Source: Saccoglossus kowalevskii
Taxonomy: Eukaryota > Hemichordata > Enteropneusta > Harrimaniidae
Assembly (NCBI RefSeq): GCF_000003605.2
Contig: NW_003138658.1
Coordinates: 1-32,937, forward strand
Length of the DNA stretch: 32,937 nucleotides
Direction of reading: 5' to 3'
How positions within the stretch are numbered: position 1 is the stretch's first letter; each line of letters begins with the position of its first letter. This document shows, piece by piece, positions 24,728 through 32,937 of this stretch. The translations under genes were made by a program, and so were the position numbers. The notes under the pieces were generated by a model that worked only from the letters and a program-made list of their open reading frames with translations, ran no database searches and was not told the DNA's origin.

Positions 24728-25480
24728 GATAGACAGCCGACCTACACTGTAGACGTGATTTAAATACACGCAGAAGTCATCCACTGATAGACAGGCGGCC
24801 TACACTGTAGACATGATTTAAATACACGCATAGTCGACTACGGATAGACAGGCGGCCTACACCGTAGACGTGATTTAAATACACGCAGAAGTCGTCCATG
24901 GATAGACAGACGGCCTACACTGTAGACGTGGTTTAAATACACGCAGAAGTCGTCCACTGATAGACAGGCGGCCTACACTGTAGACGTGATTTAAATACAC
25001 GCATAGTCGACTACGGATAGACAGGCGGCCTACACTGTAGACGTGATTTAAATACACGCAGAAGTCGTCCAGGGATAGACAGACGGCCTACACTGTAGAC
25101 GTGATTTAAATACACGCATAGTCGACTACGGATAGACAGACGGCCTACACCATAGACGTGATTTAAATACACGCAGAAGTTGTCCATGGATGGACAGACG
25201 GCCTACACTATAGACGTGATTTAAATACACTCAGAAGTCGTCCATGGATAGACAGACGGCCTACACTGTAGACGTGATTTAAATACACGCAGAAGTCGTC
25301 TACGGATAGACAGACGGCCTACACTATAGACGTGATTTAAATACACGCAGAAGTCGTCCATGGATAGACAGACGGCCTACACTGTAGACATGATTTAAAT
25401 ACACTCAGAAGTCGTCCATGGATAGACAGACGGCCTACACTGTAGACGTGATTTAAATACACGTAGAAGTCGTCCACGGA
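24728..25480 (+). repeat. HOR2 copy, partial
   Basis: This copy starts with the CAGCC marker (here CAGCCGACC) and follows HOR2 order through GACGTGGTTTAAA, CCAGG, CCATAG with GTTGTCC, and GATGGACAG. It lacks the same middle section as 21836-22932. From about 25480 the sequence joins a CTATAG, GAGTTAAAT, CTATACTG series, the order also seen at 1560-1914 and 12674-13028. The monomer 25537-25597 is 61 bp, with an AGAAGAAG duplication not seen in the other two. Confidence 0.7.
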
Positions 25481-25828
25481 TAGACAGACGGCCTACACTA
25501 TAGACGTGATTTAAATACACGCAGAAGTCGTCCATGGATAGACAGGCGGCCTACACTGTAGACATGAGTTAAATACACTCAGAAGAAGTCGTCCATGGAT
25601 AGACAGACGGCCTACACTGTAGACGTGATTTAAATACACGCAGAAGTCGTCCATGGATAGACAGGCGGCCTACACTGTAGACGTGATTTAAATACACGCA
25701 GAAGTCGTCCACTGATAGACAGGCGGCCTACACTGTAGACGTGATTTAAATACACGCATAGTCGACTACGGATAGACAGGCGGCCTATACTGTAGACGTG
25801 ATTTAAATACACGCAAAAGTCATCCACG

Positions 25829-27908
25829 GATAGACAGACGGCCTACACCGTAGACGTGATTTAAATGCACGCAGAAGTCGTCCATGGATAGACAGACGGC
25901 CTACACTGTAGACGTGATTTAAATACACGCAGAAGACGTCCACTGATAGACAGGCGGCTTACACTGTAGACCTGATTTAAATACACGCATAGTCGACTAC
26001 GGATAGACAGGCGGCCTACACTGTAGACATGATTTAAATACACGCAGAAGTCGTCCACGGATAGACAGACGGCCTACGCTGTAGACGTGATTTAAATACA
26101 CGCAGAAATCGACTACGGATAGATAGGCGGCCTACACCGTAGACGTGATTTAAATACACGCAGAAGTCGACTACGGATAGATAGGCGGCCTACACCGTAG
26201 ACGTGATTTAAATACACGCAGAAGTCGTCCATGGATAGATAGGCGGCCTACACCGTAGACGTGATTTAAATACACACAGAAGTCGTCCACTGATAGACAG
26301 GCGGCCTACACTATAGACGTGATTTAAATGCACGCAGAAAACGTCCATGGATAGACAGGCGGCCTACACTGTAGACATGATTTAAATACACTCAGAAGTC
26401 GTCCATGGACAGACAGACGGCCTACACTGTAGACGTGATTTAAATATACGAAGAAGTCGTCCACGGATAGACAGACGGCCTACACTGCAGACGTGATTTA
26501 AATACACGCATAGTCGACTACGGATAAACAGGCGGCCTACACTGTAGACGTGATTTAAATACACGCAGAAGTCGTCCACGGATAGACAGACGGCCTACAC
26601 CGTAGACGTGATTTAAATACACGCAAAAGTCGTCCATGGATAGACAGACGGCCTACACTGTAGACGTGATTTAAATACACGCAGAAGTCGTCCACTGATA
26701 GACAGGCGGCCTACACTGTAGACGTGATTTAAATACACGCATAGTCGACTACGGATAGACAGGCGGCCTACACTGTAGACATGATTTAAATACACGCAGA
26801 AGTCGTCCACGGATAGACAGACGGCCTACACTGTAGACGTGATTTAAATACACGCAGAACTCGACTACGGATAGATAGGCGGCCGACACCGTAGACGTGA
26901 TTTAAATACACGCAGAAGTCGACTACGGATAGATAGGCGGCCTACACCGTAGACGTGATTTAAATACATGCAGAAGTCGTCCATGGATTGACAGATGGCC
27001 TACACTGTAGACGTGATTTAAAAACACGCAGAAGTCGACTACGGATAGATAGGCGGCCTACACCGTAGACGTGATTTAAATACACACGGAAGTCGTCCAC
27101 TGATAGACAGGCGGCCTACACTGTAGACGTGATTTAAATACACGCATAGTCGACTACGGATAGACAGGCGGCCTACACTGTAGACGTGATTTAAATACAC
27201 GCAGAAGTCGTCCACGGATAGACAGGCGGCCTACACTGTAGACGTGATTTAAATACACGCAGAAGTCGTCCACGGATAGACAGACGGCCTACACTGTAGA
27301 CGTGATTTAAATACACGCAGAAGTCGTCCACGGATATACAGACGGCCTACACCGTAGACGTGATTTAATTACACGCAGAAGTCGTCCACGGATAGACAGG
27401 CGGCCTACACTGTAGACGTGATTTAAATACACGCATAGTCGACTACGGATAGACAGGCGGCCTACACTGTAGACGTGATTTAAATACACGCATAGTAGAC
27501 TACGGATAGACAGGCGGCCTACACCGTAGACGTGATTTAAATACACGCAGAAGTCGTCCACTGATAGACAGGCGGCCTACACTGTAGACATGATTTAAAT
27601 ACACGCATAGTAGACTACGGATAGACAGGCGGCCTACACCGTAGACGTGATTTAAATACACTCAGAAGTCGTCCATGGATAGACAGACGGCCTACACTGT
27701 AGATGTGATTTAAATACACTCAGAAGTCGTTCATGGTTAGACAGACGGCCTACACTGTAGACGTGATTTAAATACACGCAGAAGTCGTCCACTGATAGAC
27801 AGGAGGCCTACACTGTAGACGTGATTTAAATACACGCATAGTCGACTACGGATAGACAGGCGGCCTACACTGTAGACGTGATTTAAATACACGCAAAAGT
27901 CATCCACG
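25829..27908 (+). repeat. HOR1 copy, 36 monomers (2080 bp)
   Basis: This copy is bounded by GCAAAAGTCATCCACG tails. It follows HOR1 order to the GATTTAATTACAC monomer. Then 27391-27735 holds six monomers (345 bp), including two CATAGTAGACTACG types, in place of the nine monomers (522 bp) at 29413-29934. That substitution and the one monomer lost at 28892 in the next copy account for the 119-bp length difference between them. Confidence 0.85.
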
Positions 27909-30107
27909 GATATACAGACGGCCTACACCGTAGACGTGATTTAAATGCACGCAGAAGTCGTCCATGGATAGACAGACGGCCTACACTGTAGACGTGATTT
28001 AAATACACGCAGAAGACGTCCACTGATAGACAGGCGGCTTACACTGTAGACCTGATTTAAATACACGCATAGTCGACTACGGATAGACAGGCGGCCTACA
28101 CTGTAGACATGATTTAAATACACGCAGAAGTCGTCCACGGATAGACAGACGGCCTACGCTGTAGACGTGATTTAAATACACGCAGAAATCGACTACGGAT
28201 AGATAGGCGGCCTACACCGTAGACGTGATTTAAATACACGCAGAAGTCGACTACGGATAGATAGGCGGCCTACACCGTAGACGTGATTTAAATACACGCA
28301 GAAGTCGTCCATGGATAGATAGGCGGCCTACACCGTAGACGTGATTTAAATACACACAGAAGTCGTCCACTGATAGACAGGCGGCCTACACTATAGACGT
28401 GATTTAAATGCACGCAGAAAACGTCCATGGATAGACAGGCGGCCTACACTGTAGACATGATTTAAATACACTCAGAAGTCGTCCATGGATAGACAGACGG
28501 CCTACACTGTAGACGTGATTTAAATATACGAAGAAGTCGTCCACGGATAGACAGACGGCCTACACTGCAGACGTGATTTAAATACATGCATAGTCGACTA
28601 CGGATAAACAGGCGGCCTACACTGTAGACGTGATTTAAATACACGCAGAAGTCGTCCACGGATAGACAGATGGCCTACACCGTAGACGTGATTTAAATAC
28701 ACGCAAAAGTCGTCCATGGATAGACAGACGGCCTACACTGTAGACGTGATTTAAATACACGCAGAAGTCGTCCACTGATAGACAGGCGGCCTACACTGTA
28801 GACGTGATTTAAATACACGCATAGTCGACCACGGATAGACAGGCGGCCTACACTGTAGACATGATTTAAATACACGCAGAAGTCGTCCACGGATAGACAG
28901 ACGGCCGACACCGTAGACATGATTTAAATACACGCAGAAGTCGACAACGGATAGATAGGTGGCCTACACCGTAGACGTGATTTAAATACACGCAGAAGTC
29001 GTCCATGGATAGACAGATGGCCTACACTGTAGACGTGATTTAAAAACACGCAGAAGTCGACTACGGATAGATAGGCGGCCTACACCGTAGACGTGATTTA
29101 AATACACACGGAAGTCGTCCACTGATAGACAGGCGGCCTACACTGTAGACGTGATTTAAATACACGCATAGTCGACTACGGATAGACAGGCGGCTTACAC
29201 TGTAGACGTGATTTAAATACACGCAGAAGTCGTCCACGGATAGACAGGCGGCCTACACTGTAGACGTGATTTAAATACACGCAGAAGTCGTCCACGGATA
29301 GACAGACGGCCTACACTGTAGACGTGATTTAAATACACGCAGAAGTCGTCCACGGATATACAGACGGCCTACACCGTAGACGTGATTTAATTACACGCAG
29401 AAGTCGTCCACGGATAGACAGACGGCCTACACTGTAGACGTGATTTAAATACACGCAGAAGTCGTACACGGATAGACAGGCGGTATACACTGTAGACGTG
29501 ATTTAAATACACGCAGAAGTCGTCCATGGATAGACAGGCGGCCTACACTGTAGACGTGATTTAAATACACGCAGAAGTCGACTACGGATAGATAGGCCGC
29601 CTACACCGTAGACGTGATTTAAATACACGCAGAAGTCGTCCATGGATAGACAGACGGCCTACACTGTAGACGTGATTTAAATACACGTAGAAGTCGTCCA
29701 CGGATAGACAGACGGCCTACACTATAGACGTGATTTAAATACACGCAGAAGTCGTCCATGGATAGACAGGCGGCCTACACTGTAGACATGATTTAAATAC
29801 ACTCAGAAGTCGTCCATGGATAGACAGACGGCCTACACTGTAGACGTGATTTAAATACACGCAGAAGTCGTCCATGGATAGACAGGCGGCCTACACTGTA
29901 GACATGATTTAAATACACTCAGAAGTCGTTCATGGTTAGACAGACGGCCTACACTGTAGACGTGATTTAAATACACGCAGAAGTCGTCCACTGATAGACA
30001 GGCGGCCTACACTGTAGACGTGATTTAAATACACGCATAGTCGACTACGGATAGACAGGCGGCCTACACTGTAGACGTGATTTAAATACACGCAAAAGTC
30101 ATCCACG
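27909..30107 (+). repeat. HOR1 copy, 38 monomers (2199 bp)
   Basis: I read 38 monomers here. Five are 57 bp (28025, 28546, 28777, 29124 and 29993) and 33 are 58 bp, giving exactly 2199 bp. One monomer has been lost at 28892-28949, where a CAGACGGCC head is fused to a GACACCGTAG body. The corresponding two monomers are separate at 26818-26933. The complete unit is therefore inferred to be 39 monomers, 2257 bp. Confidence 0.88.
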
Positions 30108-32304
30108 GATAGACAGACGGCCTACACCGTAGACGTGATTTAAATGCACGCAGAAGTCGTCCATGGATAGACAGACGGCCTACACTGTAGACGTGATTTA
30201 AATACACGCAGAAGACGTCCACTGATAGACAGGCGGCTTACACTGTAGACCTGATTTAAATACACGCATAGTCGACTACGGATAGACAGGCGGCCTACAC
30301 TGTAGACATGATTTAAATACATGCAGAAGTCGTCCACGGATAGACAGACGGCCTACGCTGTAGACGTGATTTAAATACACGCAGAAATCGACTACGGATA
30401 GATAGGCGGCCTACACCGTAGACGTGATTTAAATACACGCAGAAGTCGACTACGGATAGATAGGCGGCCTACACCGTAGACGTGATTTAAATACACACAG
30501 AAGTCGTCCACTGATAGACAGGCGGCCTACACTATAGACGTGATTTAAATGCACGCAGAAAACGTCCATGGATAGACAGGCGGCCTACACTGTAGACATG
30601 ATTTAAATACACTCAGAAGTCGTCCATGGATAGACAGACAGCCTACACTGTAGACGTGATTTAAATATACGAAGAAGTCGTCCACGGATAGACAGACGGC
30701 CTACACTGCAGACGTGATTTAAATACACGCATAGTCGACTACGGATAAACAGGCGGCCTACACTGTAGACGTGATTTAAATACACGCAGAAGTCGTCCAC
30801 GGATAGACAGACGGCCTACACCGTAGACGTGATTTAAATACACGCAAAAGTCGTCCATGGATAGACAGACGGCCTACACTGTAGACGTGATTTAAATACA
30901 CGCAGAAGTCGTCCACTGATAGACAGGCGGCCTACACTGTAGACGTGATTTAAATACACGCATAGTCGACTACGGATAGACAGGCGTCCTACACTGTAGA
31001 CATGATTTAAATACACGCAGAAGTCGTCCACGGATAGACAGACGGCCTACACTGTAGACGTGATTTAAATACACGCAGAACTCGACTACGGATAGATAGG
31101 CGGCCGACACAGTAGACGTGATTTAAATACACGCAGAAGTCGACTACGGATAGATAGGCGGCCTACACCGTAGACGTGATTTAAACACACGCAGAAGTCG
31201 TCCATGGATAGACAGATGGCCTACACTGTAGACGTGATTTAAAAACACGCAGAAGTCGACTACGGATAGATAGGCGGCCTACACCGTAGACGTGATTTAA
31301 ATACACACGGAAGTCGTCCACTGATAGACAGGCGGCCTACACTGTAGACGTGATTTAAATACACGCATAGTCGACTACGGATAGACAGGCGGCCTACACT
31401 GTAGACGTGATTTAAATACACACAGAAGTCGTCCACGGATAGACAGGCGGCCTACACTGTAGACGTGATTTAAATACACGCAGAAGTCGTCCACGGATAG
31501 ACAGACGGCCTACACTGTAGACGTGATTTAAATACATGCAGAAGTCGTCCACGGATATACAGACGGCCTACACCGTAGACGTGATTTAATTACACGCAGA
31601 AGTCGTCCACGGATAGACAGACGGCCTACACTGTAGACGTGATTTAAATACACGCAGAAGTCGTACACGGATAGACAGGCGGTATACACTGTAGACGTGA
31701 TTTAAATACACGCAGAAGTCGTCCATGGATAGACAGGCGGCCTACACTGTAGACGTGATTTAAATACACGCAGAAGTCGACTACGGATAGATAGGCCGCC
31801 TACCGTAGACGTGATTTAAATACACGCAGAAGTCGTCCATGGATAGACAGACGGCCTACACTGTAGACGTGATTTAAATACACGTAGAAGTCGTCCACGG
31901 ATAGACAGACGGCCTACACTATAGACGTGATTTAAATACACGCAGAAGTCGTCCATGGATAGACAGGCGGCCTACACTGTAGACATGATTTAAATACACT
32001 CAGAAGTCGTCCATGGATAGACAGACGGCCTACACTGTAGACGTGATTTAAATACACGCAGAAGTCGTCCATGGATAGACAGGCGGCCTACACTGTAGAC
32101 ATGATTTAAATACACTCAGAAGTCGTTCATGGTTAGACAGACGGCCTACACTGTAGACGTGATTTAAATACACGCAGAAGTCGTCCACTGATAGACAGGC
32201 GGCCTACACTGTAGACGTGATTTAAATACACGCATAGTCGACTACGGATAGACAGGCGGCCTACACTGTAGACGTGATTTAAATACACGCAAAAGTCATC
32301 CACG
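30108..32304 (+). repeat. HOR1 copy, 38 monomers (2197 bp)
   Basis: This copy lacks the CCATG-ended monomer between GTCGACTACG and ACACAG monomers that is present at 28256-28313. It retains the monomer lost at 28892 in the previous copy. A 2-bp deletion in GCCGCCTACCGTAG near 31796 accounts for 2197 against 2199 bp. It shares GCGTCCTACAC near 30985 and GATTTAAACACAC near 31179 with 7475 and 7669, not with the adjacent HOR1 copies. Confidence 0.86.
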
Positions 32305-32937
32305 GATAAACAGACGGCCTACACCGTAGACGTGATTTAAATGCACGCAGAAGTCGTCCATGGATAGACAGACGGCCTACACTGTAGACGTGATTTAAAT
32401 ACACGCAGAAGACGTCCACTGATAGACAGGCGGCTTACACTGTAGACCTGATTTAAATACACGCATAGTCGACTACGGATAGACAGGCGGCCTACACTGT
32501 AGACATGATTTAAATACACGCAGAAGTCGTCCACGGATAGACAGACGGCCTACGCTGTAGACGTGATTTAAATACACGCAGAAATCGACTACGGATAGAT
32601 AGGCGGCCTACACCGTAGACGTGATTTAAATACACGCAGAAGTCGACTACGGATAGATAGGCGGCCTACACCGTAGACGTGATTTAAATACACGCAGAAG
32701 TCGTCCATGGATAGATAGGCGGCCTACACCGTAGACGTGATTTAAATACACACAGAAGTCGTCCACTGATAGACAGGCGGCCTACACTATAGACGTGATT
32801 TAAATGCACGCAGAAAACGTCCATGGATAGACAGGCGGCCTACACTGTAGACGTGATTTAAATATACGAAGAAGTCGTCCACGGATAGACAGACGGCCTA
32901 CACTGCAGACGTGATTTAATACACGCATAGTCGACTA
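32305..32937 (+). repeat. HOR1 copy, cut by the window edge
   Basis: HOR1 order continues from 32305 to the end of the window. At 32826-32883 a CAGGCGG...GTAGAC head is joined to a GTGATTTAAATATACGAAG tail, so the GACATG/ACTCAG monomer and its neighbour have merged into one. The last monomer has ATTTAATAC, a 1-bp loss in the core, and is truncated after GTCGACTA by the end of the window. Confidence 0.8.

Larger units (their letters stand above)
1..32937 (+). repeat. 58-bp satellite array filling the window
   Basis: The sequence repeats with a period of 58 bp from the first base to the last, always in the same orientation. Taking GATAGACAG as the monomer start, the landmarks are CGGCCTACAC at 11-20, TGTAGACGTG at 21-30, ATTTAAAT at 31-38, ACGCAGAAGT at 41-50 and CGTCCACG at 51-58. 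Most monomers are 58 bp. Length classes of 56, 57, 59, 61 and 62 bp also occur. No stretch of non-satellite sequence is visible, and both window edges lie inside the array. The size, the single orientation and the ordered subfamilies are those of eukaryotic satellite DNA. I do not recognise the family. Whether it is centromeric, pericentromeric or subtelomeric cannot be told from the sequence. Confidence 0.97.

Noticed and set aside
25570-25597. AGAAGAAG as a trinucleotide microsatellite expansion
   Set aside because: It is a single extra 3-bp unit in one monomer, more simply a local duplication or sequencing variant.
1-32937. CRISPR array
   Set aside because: The regular spacing is superficially similar, but the whole 58-bp unit is repeated. 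Differences are scattered substitutions, and there are no unique spacers, leader or cas genes.
1-32937. Transposable element, tRNA, rRNA or telomeric repeat
   Set aside because: No terminal repeats, target-site duplications, reverse transcriptase or transposase motifs, cloverleaf candidates, rRNA-like segments or short telomeric units were seen in any part of the window.

Overview
The whole 32.9 kb window is one uninterrupted tandem array of a monomer of about 58 bp, all in the same orientation. It contains no gene, RNA gene, mobile element or unique sequence that I can support. Arrays of this size, with diverged monomers ordered into multi-kilobase higher-order repeats (HORs), are satellite DNA of a eukaryotic chromosome. 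I do not recognise this satellite and cannot name the organism. The commonest monomer (for example 1-58) is about 48% G+C, carries five CpGs and has a central ATTTAAAT core. Many subfamily-diagnostic changes are C-to-T or G-to-A at those CpGs, which suggests a genome that methylates CpG.

Monomers fall into recognisable types, defined mainly by their last 15 bases. Tails are ccacg, ccatg, ccact, ccagg, a SalI-containing gtcgactacg form, and a 57-bp form with catagtcgactacg. A 61-bp class carries an ACT duplication. The types occur in fixed order and build at least two HORs. HOR1 is 38 monomers (2199 and 2197 bp in two copies, 2257 bp inferred for a complete 39-mer). HOR2 is 31 monomers, 1795 bp.

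Layout: 1-1.9 kb is a HOR2-like block. 1.9-2.96 kb is a HOR1 fragment. 3.0-4.87 kb is a simpler region with dimeric (116 bp) and trimeric (174 bp) substructure. 4.87-5.4 kb is a HOR2 fragment. 5.4-8.2 kb is HOR1 in tandem. 8.2-11.1 kb is a mixed block. 11.17-13.58 kb is a near-copy of 59-2470. 13.58-17.96 kb holds related 61-mer-containing blocks. 18-19.5 kb is HOR2-like. 19.5-21.8 kb is HOR1-like. 21.8-25.5 kb is HOR2 in tandem. 25.8 kb to the end is HOR1 in tandem (three copies plus a partial).

The array is a mosaic. Related blocks recur at irregular offsets (11114, 7693, 5613, 3017, 23510, 25705 bp). Several crossover junctions and single-monomer losses can be read directly. This pattern fits repeated unequal exchange and segmental duplication. 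Minus-strand reading frames of 60-105 codons are by-products of the 58-bp period and are not annotated as genes.
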